NCBI RefSeq assembly: GCF_032854445.1
Contig: NC_088304.1
Location: forward strand, 8,815,704 to 8,879,703
Origin: Liolophura sinensis
Lineage: Eukaryota; Mollusca; Polyplacophora; Chitonida; Chitonidae
Length of the DNA stretch: 64,000 nucleotides
Direction of reading: 5' to 3'
Part shown: piece by piece, positions 48,146 to 58,549 of the stretch
Numbering within the stretch: the first letter of the stretch is position 1
Layout of the letters: every line of letters begins with the position of its first letter
The notes under the pieces: model-generated
The model's input: the letters and a program-made list of their open reading frames with translations, nothing else
The model's database searches: none
Told to the model about the DNA's origin: nothing
Position numbers and translations under genes: made by a program

Positions 48146-48971
48146 CATTATGATTAATTGTTTGTCTCGTATATGATATTGATTTTCAGCACTACGTTGT
48201 TCATACAACATAGTGTGTGTTTTTATTGTACGCAGACTGGTGCGTGTGTCGCCATCTTTTGAAGTGCTGGATCAATGAAGCATCACGTGGAAGACACACT
48301 AAATGAAACCAGACATGACACCCTACGAAGTAAAGCATAGACTTCAGACACCAGTTCTTGAGCTGTTCGTCCTGGCATGCCATAACCTTGCCCTTTACGG
48401 ATATTTTCAGTTATTAATTAATTTATTTGACTGGTATAATCGTAATGAAGAATTTTAATTGATACGACTTCACTGAGGAAACCGGGGTGTCCGGAGAAAA
48501 GCACCGTTCTTCTCTCAGAAACCCAGAACACATCATGACTAAACTTCGGCCGACACAGCAAGGGTTGGGTTCGAACCCGCGACCTCGTTGGTTGGTGAAA
48601 ACAAACACCATAACGTATTCATTTGCTAATAGATCATATAGCCCAGTACATGCATGCATGCATGTCGAGTGTCAGCTATGAATTCCAAACAAATTATACG
48701 TTAGTAAGATAAATATATCAACACAACCGTTAGAAAACCACCCAGTCGGAAAATGACAAAACCTACAAGTGATCAAAGAGTGATCAAACGTCATATTGAA
48801 TGTGCTTGCCAGTAGACTGAAAGAAAAGAAGTTTTGGAAGCGTGCCAAGTGCATAGTATACATGTAAGTTATAGAGAGTACAAATGTGTACCGGTAATAC
48901 ACATCGAAAACATAGATAAACGTAGGGGTAAAATAACAAGGAATCGGGCATGATTTATGACCGAAAAATTA

Positions 48972-51900
48972 TCAGGATTCGTTACTGTCATCGTCATCGT
49001 CGTCATCATCCTCATCATCACTGTCGCTATCATCATCATGGCTGTCAATGCTTCCACATTTCCCTGGAACTGAAAAGTACAGAAATTTGAACATCAATAA
49101 ATAACTAGTTTATGTAAATTTAACATCTTGAGAGACAAATGGAGCCTGACTCCAGTACATGGGTGTATGTTTGCCACAGGATTCACACAACAATAAGTTG
49201 CAAGGCGCATCTATACATATTAAAAGTGATAAACTATAATCCTATGAAAATCAGCGAGTGCAACAATTGCCTTCGTTTTCTCATGATCTTGAATCGTTTC
49301 TGTAACAAAGAAATTACTCATCGCGATATATTTATTTATTTATTGGATTAGTATTTTGAGCCGTATTCAAGAACATTTCACTTATACGGCGGCGTCCAGC
49401 ATTATAGTGGGACAGACCTTAACACATACGGTCGGGAAGGAAGCCTACATGAGCAGAAGGTTGCATGAGGGGGGGGGGAGGAGTCCCCCCCCCCCCCAAA
49501 AAAAAGTATAAATCTCTGCCTAATATATTATATCATGTTCTCTACCCTGTCAAATAAATATATCTTTGATGAAGTAAGCTCGTCGAGCTCGTCACGAGCA
49601 ATGGCGGGAGCTTTATTCCCGTCATTATTTTATGCATATTGTGTTAGTAGTTACGTATTCCATGGGTTTACTTTCAATCATATTTGCATTTCATACAAGG
49701 GTGGACAAATCAAGCTAGCCTTATCCAACCTTGGCTCCATTAAGATGTCAACCCCAATGTTTGAAGACTGTTACATGTTGATATTACTGATATACGATAG
49801 ACAAGTTTCTAGTTTAATATAATTTCGTAACAAAATTTCACCATAGCCCCTAGTTACGACATCCTTGGGTTTTTCAAGCGGGTCCGCTTTGACAGCGGCC
49901 TAAGTCACACGGTTTCCTAGTTATCCTGGAACCATTTCACATGTCTGAAGGCTAAGCTAAGACGGCTAACTCAGTTTCAAAAAAGAAAATATTTGACTAT
50001 CTGCTAAAGTTTGTTGTCTTAGAGTTTGAGAGTTATTTTAAAATCCTTCAAAGACAGCTATAGGTGGAAAGAAATATGGCTTTAAGAGTGTTATCAATCC
50101 CAGTTTTGTTTTTCTTTTCGCTTCCTCTATCTTTTGTGAGGATTATATCTCTCCGTTTGCAAACTTTGTTAAAAAAACACAAAAACGAATGACGTCATCT
50201 TTATGAGTTATTAATACATAGAAGTTTAATTTATTTACATTTTGAATTCCATTTAACAATTTTTATTATTGATTCTACCAATCAGACACAGAGCGGCCAC
50301 GTGGTCGGCTATGGTAAGCCGGATAAGCTTTACTTTTGTGAAATGGCCTAGTCTAGTCATTGTTTTTTGTGTGTGTTTGTTTTTTTTCGTAGCCTGCTAA
50401 GGGTAGTCAGCTAATTAAGCCTTAATCAACCAACAGATCTTAAACGGGTACGGAAGTTTTGTGAATTCTCCCCCCCCCCCCCCCCACACACACACACCAC
50501 CACCACCACCAAGGACTGTGATTTAGTATGGAGTATGGAGTTGGATGGCTATCACATAAATAAATAACAAACACAAAACGCCATGTCTGAAGCACAAAAG
50601 AAAAAGCGACATAACGGAATGACAAATAATTTTACCTGCGATACAGCTTGTCACCTTTACCGTGCATGTTTCGCCATCAGAAAAGGCTAGTAGTTGAGTA
50701 GGGGATAAAATGCGATAGAAACACGCTTCACCATCAATGACGACAGGCTGAAAACTTCGGACAGTCCCGGGGAGCTCGGAGCCTCCATCTCCCAGACAAG
50801 ACCTTTCGTCTTCAATAATACGGACACACGTGGCATTCGTCACCAATTCTGTCTCGTCAGCTTGACATGGACCTACTGATGAAAAAGAGAGCAAACTAAC
50901 GTATATGAATTTAATGGTCGAGAAAGATAACATGCATCGCAAGGAATACAGGGTTTGCCTGAATATATATCCTTATTCGCTACTGTAGCAGTAGGGCCCT
51001 ACTGTACGCCTGTTTTTTGGCCACTGTCGCTACTCTAACTAATATTACTGCTCTGGCCACTGTCGCTACTATCACTGCCATCGCTACATTTTCGACATTA
51101 GCCTTATTGTCACTACTATCGCTCCAGTCGCTACGATAACCACTATCGCTACTATCACTACTATCGCTATCGTCAATGCTACATCGCTACTGTTTGTATT
51201 ATCGCTAGTTAAAGTAGCCTACCATCACTGTACGATCAACTGTAACGAAAGTAGACAGTAAGTGTATGTCGGATCTACGAGTTATTTCCGTGCATTGTAA
51301 GTGATAAAAGCTACACCCTAGAGAAAAGTGATTGCGATCTGCGACCTTGTCTGTTAGCGTCAAGCTCTTTGGAGCATAGTGATCAGTGTTACTTTAAAAA
51401 GAATTATGAGTAATGTTATTTGTACTATATTCTGTAAATTGTGTAAACTTTGAACTTGTGAAAGAAAAATGTTAAATTTTCTCACTAACGTAAAGATCGC
51501 TAACGATGAACTATCATTCAGTGCTCAGTTTTCATTTTTTTTTTTTTGCTGTTTTTTTTACTATTGTCACGGACGCGCCGAACAGAATAAACTAGGCTAC
51601 ACGTGTCGTTGTTGTATCGATAGTTTTACGGGCATTCAAATTTGTCCTCGAAAATGTTGTGTGCTCTTATTGGTTGGCTATTGGCCAGAAATCTATATTA
51701 GCAGGTCGCTCAGCTTGTGAGGGAACACATGGCAGAAGCCGTCACACAGTGACTGAACGATAACCGTACAATAAAGGTAGGCTACGTAAGTCGAAAGTCG
51801 TCGTCATAGGACAGAAGTTGCCTTAATTAACTACTTGGATAGTTGCCGCAACTTGTATACAGTGACGCGATACGTCACTGTTGAGAGGGTGATCAGACGA

Positions 51901-53595
51901 CCGTAACGCCGCCGCCGTGAAGTAGATGCCGCCGGGTTTTGAGGCCAGCAGCCAAGTCGCCAAATCTATTTTGCCTTTCACTTCGTTTATTTACACTCAT
52001 GTACTCCGCGTTATCCATATTCATAAAATTTGTCTTTAAGGAACCACAGAATAAAGTTCTAGAATAAACCTTTGACGTTGACTTTGTGCTATACCCAGTT
52101 ATAACCAATTGCGAGCAAATATGTGTCTAATGCCACATTAACCTTGCCATGGCTGTTACAACTACCTGTTATCATTATCACTACTTCCATTACCGGTGTT
52201 AGTGTCGCAACTATCTCTATATATCTATCATATCTATTACCGCTACTAACATATTCACCTCCGCCTCCGGCCCCACCAGTTCCTTGGTCTGAAAAAGACA
52301 CAAATAGATTTATTTATTTATTTGATTGGTGTTTTACGTTGTACTCAAGAATATTTCACTTATACCACGGCGGCCAGCATTATGGTGGGAGAAAAACCGG
52401 GCACAGCCTGGGGGAAACCCGTGACCATCCGCAGGTTGCTGACAGACCTTCCCACTTACAGCCGGAGAGGAAGCCAGCATGAGCTGGACTTGAACTCACA
52501 GCGACCGCATTGGTGAGAGGCTCCCGGGTGACGCAAATAGAACATTGGTAGATAATCGTATAGTTTACATGGTCGCATTGAGTTTCTCTATTATTTATGT
52601 TGTGATTTCCCAATGTTCAGGCTGAAAAGGCTATTTTGTTAGTCTTTCACATGGAACAGGTGGAAAAGTTTTAAATAAGGATGTGTGTCAGATACCCAGC
52701 GAAGACAGCTCGTCATTAAAGAGAAATATTCCTGAGCATTGAAGCGTTGAGCGTTGAAGACCGATCAAAAAAACAACAAATTAACTCACCCATGTTTAAA
52801 CGCAAAAGCCAAGTGTATGTAAAATGTTCTTACCTGGCTTACAGCTTGTCACTTTCACTCTGCACGTGCTCTCGAGGTCAGAAAACGCCAGGGCAAAAGT
52901 AGTGATGCCGTAGAAACAGACGTCACCGTTAATGGAAGCGGAGAGAGGCTCAACGCTGACAACATTTTCGGGGACTACGTTAGTTCCTTCTCCCACGCAT
53001 TGTATCACAATACCACCGCCAGTAGTGTTACACGTGAAGATAGTCACTACTGGTGTTTCACCCGTCTGACACTGAGCTATGGACAAAGATTGTGGTGATT
53101 TATTCAATCATTCTCTGATTAACTGACTGCTGGCCAACTGACTAACTGACTGGCTGGCCAACTGACTAACTGACTGGCTGGCCAACTGACTAACTGACTG
53201 GCTGGTTAACTGACTAATTGACTGAATGACCAACTGACTAACTGAGTGACTGGCCAGATGACTAACTGACTAACTGGCAAACTGACTAACTGACTGACTG
53301 GTTTCTTGATGGACTGACAGACTGACTGATTAGTCGATCTTATGAATCACCGGTACTAGTTTTTATTCAAGAACGATTTACAAAACAAAGGTGATGCCTT
53401 CCCACTCCCTTTATCACATTTGAATCATCAAATGTGCCTGACTGCCAGAGTTAATTTCTTGTCAAATTTGTCAAACTATTGAGGCAAAATTACCTTCACT
53501 AACAATATGGCGGAATAATAATTACCTTGACCTCCAGTGAGCACAGCAGTGAGACACAATACTGCTGCCAGGACGTGTATACCTTGCGATACCAT
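48972..53595 (-). CDS. secreted protein with two six-Cys domains and a poly-Asp tail
   Basis: I do not recognise this gene. Five exons in transcript order, 53595-53526, 53076-52834, 52288-52259, 50872-50636 and 49069-48972, all GT-AG and all joined in phase 1, give 225 residues. Residues 1-23 (MVSQGIHVLAAVLCLTAVLT then GGQ) are a signal peptide. Two homologous domains follow, about 24-104 and 115-193, each on its own symmetric 1-1 exon. Shared pattern: C-x12-C-x(9-10)-C-x(24-26)-CFY-x(15-16)-C-x6-C, with IxGxxCFY, LAFSD and TCxVKVTSC conserved. A 30-nt exon adds the linker DQGTGGAGGG. The last exon encodes GKCGSIDSHDDD and DSDSDDEDDDDDDDD, 15 Asp in 32 residues. So it is an exported, disulfide-bonded protein with an acidic tail; calcium or mineral binding is inference. 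Uncertain: the linker microexon and possible further exons in the large introns. Confidence 0.65.
49325..49460 (-). mobile_element. family A SINE fragment
   Basis: ATTTATTTATTTATTGGATT tail, TATTCAAGAACATTTCACTT, ATACGGCGGCGTCCAGCATT, then a short broken body (CAGACCTTAACACATACGGTCGGGA-like). Just downstream of the last exon of the secreted-protein gene in window coordinates, so inside its final intron. Confidence 0.75.
50469..50512 (+). repeat. C-run, (CA)n and (CCA)n microsatellite
   Basis: CTC then about 16 C, then CACACACACACA and CCACCACCACC. Similar G/C runs occur at 49471-49495 and 33791-33806. Confidence 0.95.
50872..50878 (-). other. NAGNAG tandem splice acceptor
   Basis: Upstream of the second six-Cys exon the minus strand reads TTTTTCATCAGTAG. 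Either AG keeps the frame: CAG adds codon(s) V-G before PCQ, TAG gives G only. One-residue alternative splicing at the domain edge is therefore possible. Confidence 0.55.
50985..51215 (+). repeat. degenerate tandem repeat (TATCGCTAC-like)
   Basis: Roughly 9-bp motif, ACTATCGCT / CACTGTCGCTACT, repeated irregularly in the intron between the linker and second domain exons. A looser relative at 52150-52250 lies next to the linker microexon. Confidence 0.8.
52305..52532 (-). mobile_element. family A tRNA-SINE, nearly complete
   Basis: TTTATTTATTTATTTGATTG, CTCAAGAATATTTCACTTAT, GGCCAGCATTATGGTGGGAG, CCATCCGCAGGTTGCTGACA, GAGAGGAAGCCAGCATGAGC, CTTGAACTCACAGCGACCGC. The tRNA-like head is cut after box B. 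It ends about 300 bp before the first six-Cys exon. Confidence 0.9.
53108..53335 (+). repeat. tandem repeat, 24-bp unit from ACTG/ACTA tetramers
   Basis: GGCCAACTGACTAACTGACT then GGCT is repeated three times almost exactly, with looser tetrameric copies on to 53335. It lies in the intron between the signal-peptide exon and the first six-Cys exon, starting about 30 bp upstream of that exon's acceptor. Confidence 0.93.
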
Positions 53596-53756
53596 TTTAA
53601 ACCTAAAAATTCCAAATACATTTCTTTTTGTTGAAAAAAATTACTACAATTTTGTTTGCAAGGATAAAATGAAATATGCGTTTGCCTCTACATATATCAA
53701 CTTGGATTAGGCCTACATCTGCAATGTTTTGACGAAAAAGAACGATGTCTAATACA

Positions 53757-53893
53757 AGTGCCAGCAATCTGCGAATGGTCGTGGGTCGTCCCCGGGTTCT
53801 GCCCGGTTTCCACCCACCATAATGCTGCCCGCCGTCGTATAAGTGAAATATTCTTGAATACGGCGCGAAACGGAAATCAAATAAGTAAATAAT
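53757..53893 (+). mobile_element. family A SINE, 3' half
   Basis: GTGCCAGCAATCTGCGAATG, CACCCACCATAATGCTGCCC, GCCGTCGTATAAGTGAAATA, then GGAAATCAAATAAGTAAATA. It sits between the noncoding and first coding exons of the secreted-protein gene. Confidence 0.88.
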
Positions 53894-54055
53894 ACAAGTG
53901 ACTTTCAGACAACAGGCCCAAAATATCCTGTGGCAGGAGATATGCATACCACATGCCGATAGGAACGCATGCGCGTGATGTTCCCAGCATGCAGCTGGCT
54001 GTATATTCAAGAACAAGCGCTTCTAAGTGTCTCCATGCACAGCGCAATTACTTAC

Positions 54056-54084
54056 CTTTGCCTCAAGACGATGCCACAGGAGAA
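54056..54084 (-). other. candidate 5' noncoding exon of the secreted-protein gene
   Basis: On the minus strand, sequence following the TATA box runs to a consensus donor CAAAG|GTAAGT (exon end 54056). A plausible acceptor, TTGGAATTTTTAG, lies 7 bp upstream of the ATG at 53595. The start at about 54084 is set only by distance from the TATA box. Confidence 0.45.
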
Positions 54085-54109
54085 CTGCCGAGATTCCACT
54101 ATACCCAGA

Positions 54110-54117
54110 TATTTATA
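54110..54117 (-). promoter_or_regulatory. TATA box of the secreted-protein gene
   Basis: TATAAATA on the minus strand (context AATTATAAATATCTGGG), about 25-30 bp upstream of the inferred start and 55 bp upstream of a consensus splice donor. A TATA promoter suits a strongly or tissue-specifically expressed secreted protein. Confidence 0.5.
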
Positions 54118-54229
54118 ATTCTTTGAAGAAAAATGGATACTCTCGAGCAAAAGAAAACATAAGTCGAAAATTTTTTTCCTTAGACTGCTTTTAAGATAAC
54201 GGAATCGGCCATAATGGGTTTTCACGCTT

Positions 54230-54470
54230 CAACATGGAAATGACTTCCGCTCAAATACGGCGGAAAACATACTCTTGTACACTGACGCCAGGTGCAGAGA
54301 TCAAACATGCTTATCCAATAATCTCTGTTAAAAGGCACTTAGAGATTATAACTGCGTCAAAGGTATCGAATTTTTGTTTGTTCGTCAGGAAATCAAATGT
54401 CACTTCTGTCCTTTCGAAACATTGATACATAAATAAATCTATGCGTCGAAACAATGGTGAAAAGCCTAAT
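54230..54470 (+). repeat. repeat D, copy 1 (paired with 57190-57430)
   Basis: Colinear and highly similar to 57190-57430: CTTCCGCTCAAATACGGCGG, TGACGCCAGGTGCAGAGATC, AAACATGCTTATCC, AGAGATTATAACTGCGT, TTTTTGTTTGTTCGTCA, AATCAAATGTCACTTCT, GAAACAATGGT. Confidence 0.85.
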
Positions 54471-54798
54471 GTGCCTTAGCTGCAGATTGCTCTTGCGTTA
54501 GGCTTGGAAAAAGTTTTATTTGGACAAAGATGTCCCCAATGCTTCATTTAAAAAACTGATGCAATTACCTGTCGAGGGCGTCAGTTCAGTGGGTCGTTTT
54601 GAATATCGCAAAGAAATCTCGTGCCAAACGGCCTAGGAATTAACCGCAAGACGTTGTGCTTACCATAAATTAACAGACGAAAAGATAAGAAAACATGTGT
54701 GTCTCCATGTTTTAGGCCGTGTCACAGCGTTGACCGCCAAAGTAACATTTATTGCGAAGAGAGCGTTGTGCACTAAAAAGTATCCACTCACATGTATT

Positions 54799-54805
<7 letters not shown>

Positions 54806-54887
<82 letters not shown>
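54806..54887 (+). repeat. (TA)n microsatellite
   Basis: About 40 perfect TA units after TGTG. Confidence 0.98.
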
Positions 54888-54889
<2 letters not shown>

Positions 54890-56134
54890 CACGCTTATCT
54901 ATAGTCCGAGATTACCCTCACGTTAGGCTGGGCAAACAGTTGTGGCCATAGATGTCTCAAAACCAACGTCGGGGTGGGTTCCATTCCAAAACCTGACGCA
55001 GTTGCTGTGGCGGTTTGTCACGGTGTTGGAAATGCATCTACCAAGGACTACAGAAATGTGCCCCTTTATATTAGGGAACAAGACCTGTGATTTGCTTGCC
55101 AGCGTAAGTGTACCCTTTAGATAAGTGTGGATTATTGCGTGTCAACTAACATCTCAGTCCGAAAAAATGTTAATATGAACCGATTTTTGAATGGAATAAT
55201 AAAAGACTTACAACATATTTTACATATGGAAATTTAGCAATGTTATTTTGTGAATTATTTATGTATTCGTGATTTCCAGCCGCCAGGTCACTTGTGATTT
55301 GGGTTCATTCCTTATGTTTAAACAGGGCATGTTCACGGTTCCTTTACTTCCATTGTCCTTGGGCCATTGGTGACTATCAACGATTAGTGGTATTAGATAG
55401 TCTGTTGTAGACTATGTATGTATGTGCTTTCAACTACATATGTCACACATGGAAAAGTTCCCCAGTAACTTACCAAAGGTTGGTTGCTCACTCCGGGTTA
55501 TCTGGTTTCCTCTAGCACTGAAAAAGACTGCCATTCGACAAGTGAAAAGATTTCACGGTGGCAAATAAATATCAAGTAAATAAAGGAATCTTTCTGAGCC
55601 CTAGCTATAGCTTTTGTCTTAGTATTGACCTGAAATTTATATTCAACCCCATTCATCTCTCACTGGATCAGCTGCGGCCTATTGTCAGAACGTTTTTAAG
55701 ACAGAGTGGTGATTTCCTTTATCCCCAAACCTGATCTGTCCTGTACGTGGAATTTTCTTGGGCACGGGGTCAAACACTTATATTAAAATTAGAGGACAGG
55801 CACTGAATTTATTATAAAAATGACATTGTGTAAAAAAAAAACACTGAAACAATTAGTGATGAATTTCTATCTATTAAATCCCCGTGAGGAATCGTAATAC
55901 AGAGAGTGGAGAAACCTCAAAGAGATATGTCCCGATATGGTATGTGTATTAGAGCGTCCAGTTCTTATGTGAGAAGTTAAGTGTTTTTAAGTATCCACAT
56001 ACAGTTGACGCCTGAATTTTTTGCAACTGTACAACGGTGCTTGTTCCAAAATGACCTCACTTCTTGTAGTGCTTTCGTTAAGAGAGTAGCTACAAGTTTG
56101 GCGGTACAGCTTCTTGACCCTGCAAAATAGGAGC

Positions 56135-56670
56135 TTTGTATGAGGATTTTTGCATATTTGCAATCCAGTAAAGTTGTGGTATGTCGGTGTGACGGGAAGG
56201 TGCGGATATATTCCTCTGTTTGAGAAAGGACGGATGTTTTTAAATTAGTTCCTCCAGAGTATTGGCCGTTGTGGAATACGTTGATGTTGCGGCAGCTGTT
56301 GTTGAGATATTAAGCTCCACAAAAACCTAAAAGTAGCAATTCTTCCAGAAAAATATAATATTATTAGGGGCTTTGTACGCAGGAACAATAACGTATTTTC
56401 TCTGACAGATCAAGTACCTTTCGCACGTAGGATCCTTCAGAACTTCCTTAAATGGACCACATTAAAGTTTTTCACAATAGCTGCGTAAGGCAAGTGTTTC
56501 AAGAGAATTTTCTCTAAAATTTTAGGTATTATTTCTAAAGATATGGTTATACGTGCATGTCTATCTCCAGAGGCCACCGCTTAAGGAAGCAAATGCACGA
56601 AGGCTTTAATAACAGCGTCGATATTTCCCACGCTTGTGTCATCACACTCAAAATGGTTATCATAATGTTA
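56135..56670 (-). pseudogene. Penelope-like retroelement relic, copy 1
   Basis: The minus strand matches copy 2 (59885-60420) along its length and reads PQLYWIANMQKSSYK near 56140-56200, a decayed version of the LYWIPKLHKxPYK motif that precedes the reverse transcriptase core of Penelope-like elements. Frameshifts and stops throughout; no intact catalytic YxDD region and no GIY-YIG domain here. Confidence 0.6.
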
Positions 56671-56745
56671 ACCACTGTCTTTTAAGTGAAATATTTTTCA
56701 GCACGGCGTAAAACACCAATCAAATAAATGTATAAATCATAATAA
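56670..56745 (+). mobile_element. family A SINE tail
   Basis: ACTGTCTTTTAAGTGAAATA, TTCAGCACGGCGTAAAACAC, CAATCAAATAAATG. It abuts the Penelope-like relic at the same point as in the other copy of the block (60412-60480). Confidence 0.8.
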
Positions 56746-56817
56746 TTCATAAGCTGCATCTATAGGGTCAAACGCAGACGTTCGCATCCCTTGGGGACAG
56801 GAGAGTTATTCCTATGT

Positions 56818-57030
56818 TATTTACTTATTTATTTGATTGGTGTTTTACGCCGTACTCAAGAATATTGTATGATAAGGGAACCTGGCCGGGCCCGAGGTAA
56901 ACCCACGACCATGCAAAGGTTGCCGGAAGTCTTCCCACTTACGGCCGGAGAAAAAGCCAGCGAAGCAGCAACCGCGTTTGGTAAGAGGCACCTGAGTCAT
57001 TTCGCCGTGGTGGTGTGCTAACCCTCCCCC
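56818..57030 (-). mobile_element. family A SINE with deletions
   Basis: TTTACTTATTTATTTGATTG, GTTTTACGCCGTACTCAAGA, then CATGCAAAGGTTGCCGG, CTTACGGCCGGAGAAAAAGC, CGAAGCAGCAACCGCGTTTG, TCATTTCGCCGTGGTGGTGT then GCTAACC. Confidence 0.85.
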
Positions 57031-57189
57031 ACACCCACCACCCACCCACCCCTGCTCTATTACCATGTCCTCAGTGGCTCAGTGATGTATCATGAGTCGA
57101 TCTTACATAGGCATCTTTAGATGTGTTTGATGTCCGTTTATCTGCCGAAAATCTCCTGATCACTTGACTCAAGAGAAGTGGTTTTAGTG

Positions 57190-57430
57190 TGGAAATAACT
57201 TCCGCTCAAACACGGCGGAAAAGATACTATTGTACAGTGACGCCAGGTGCAGAGATCAAACATGCTTATCCACTAACCTAAAATGCATTTAGAGATTATA
57301 ACTGCGTAAAAGGTATCGCATTTTTGTTTGTTCGTCACAGAATCAAATGTCACTTCTTCTGTCTTGTTGAAACATTGATATATAAATAAATGTATGCGTT
57401 GAAACAATGGTAAAAACCCAAGTGTGCTTT
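57190..57430 (+). repeat. repeat D, copy 2 (paired with 54230-54470)
   Basis: Second copy about 2.96 kb from the first. Matches it apart from scattered substitutions and short indels. Non-coding. Confidence 0.85.
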
Positions 57431-57524
57431 AGTTTGGAAAAGTTTTTTATTTTTGTATGGACATATTGAACAATGAATGTAAGTGTATACTTTTTACTGA
57501 ATGACGTTGTACGTGACAAATGTT

Positions 57525-58140
57525 ACTTTGACACTCAGCACTGAGTGCTTAGAGGAAAGGGTGAGTGAGTGAGTGCTTGGGGTTTAACGTCGTACTCAAC
57601 AATTTTTCAGTCATATGACGACGAAGGAATCATTAGGGTGCATGTACGCGTAATGTGCCTCCTTGTTGCAGGACGGGTTTTCACCGCTCTTTTATTTAGT
57701 GCTGCTTCACTGAGACGACTTACCGAAGGCAAGTAAGCCGCCCCGCCCGAGCCATTATACTGATATGGGTCAACCAGTCGTTGCACTATCCCCTTCATGC
57801 TGAACGCCAAGCGAGGAAGTTACAACTCTTCCTCTTAGGTGTGACTCGATCAAGGATTGATCCTGGATCTACCGGTGCCGAAGCGGACGCTCTACCAACT
57901 GTGCTATCCGGGCCGGTCTTAGAGGAAGGAAACAGCCCTGGTTGGGATGCTGTCAGTATATGTGACTGGGTGGGGTCTCAGGTCTGGTGTCTTTGGCATG
58001 GTATATTTTACTGGTGGCAACACTTTGGTGGCATAGACTCCCACAAGAAAGAACAGCGTATGTACACACACCTAATATCTCCTCGCCCTCACATGTTTGA
58101 AAAATGGTAAGGCGTAACACCCCAAGTATACATACATAAA
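57525..58140 (+). mobile_element. family B SINE, host of a nested insertion
   Basis: Host element: TTTGACACTCAGCACTGAGT then the duplicated target at 57548-57557, resuming at 57918 with GGAAACAGCCCTGGTTGG, GCTGTCAGTATATGTGACTG, GTCTTTGGCATGGTATATTT and tail GTAAGGCGTAACACCCCAAG. The 5' head is missing. Confidence 0.85.
57558..57917 (-). mobile_element. nested family B-related SINE with perfect tRNA-like A box
   Basis: Reverse-oriented. Its head, read on the minus strand, is GGCCCGGATAGCACAGTTGG then TAGAGCGTCCGC, with A box TAGCACAGTTGG (57906-57895) and B-box-like GGATCAATCC. The tail (minus strand) ends GTACGACGTTAAACCCCAAG then CACTCACTCACTC. The flanking direct repeats CTTAGAGGAA (57548-57557, 57918-57927) are its target-site duplication. 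Confidence 0.88.
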
Positions 58141-58549
58141 GGATAAATTTGGTCTTATTTCTTTCCTGTAATGCACATTTTCTCCCAATAACTAACTGTA
58201 CCTCAATATATAAAAAAGTAGGCGTACTAGTAGCTGTAAAACTGAAATGTCAGTCAGCTGCAAGGACTGTGGAACTGGTAACCTTGAGTTTCATCAATAA
58301 ACACACCCACAAATCCTGCCGTCCTCACTGTCCGAGTAAGATCGTGAACGTACCCCAAATTAGACCCGTAATGTGCATAATGTGGATAATGTAAATTTAA
58401 AATGTGCTGGTCAATAACTCTTTCTTTTCCCTCCATTTTCAAAAGAGTTTTACACATTAATGATTCAGCACCTAAAAATAACAAAATGTAAAAAAGTTCC
58501 CATAACATCTTTTTAAGACAATAAAATTGCAAACCGAATCAAAAATTAC

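Noticed and set aside
54697-54951. 84-codon frame with long Ile/Tyr run
   Set aside because: Translation of the (TA)n microsatellite.
56791-57066. Frames in the SINE at 56.8-57.0 kb and its copy at 60.6-60.8 kb
   Set aside because: Both strands simply translate family A SINE sequence and a CCCACC-rich tract.
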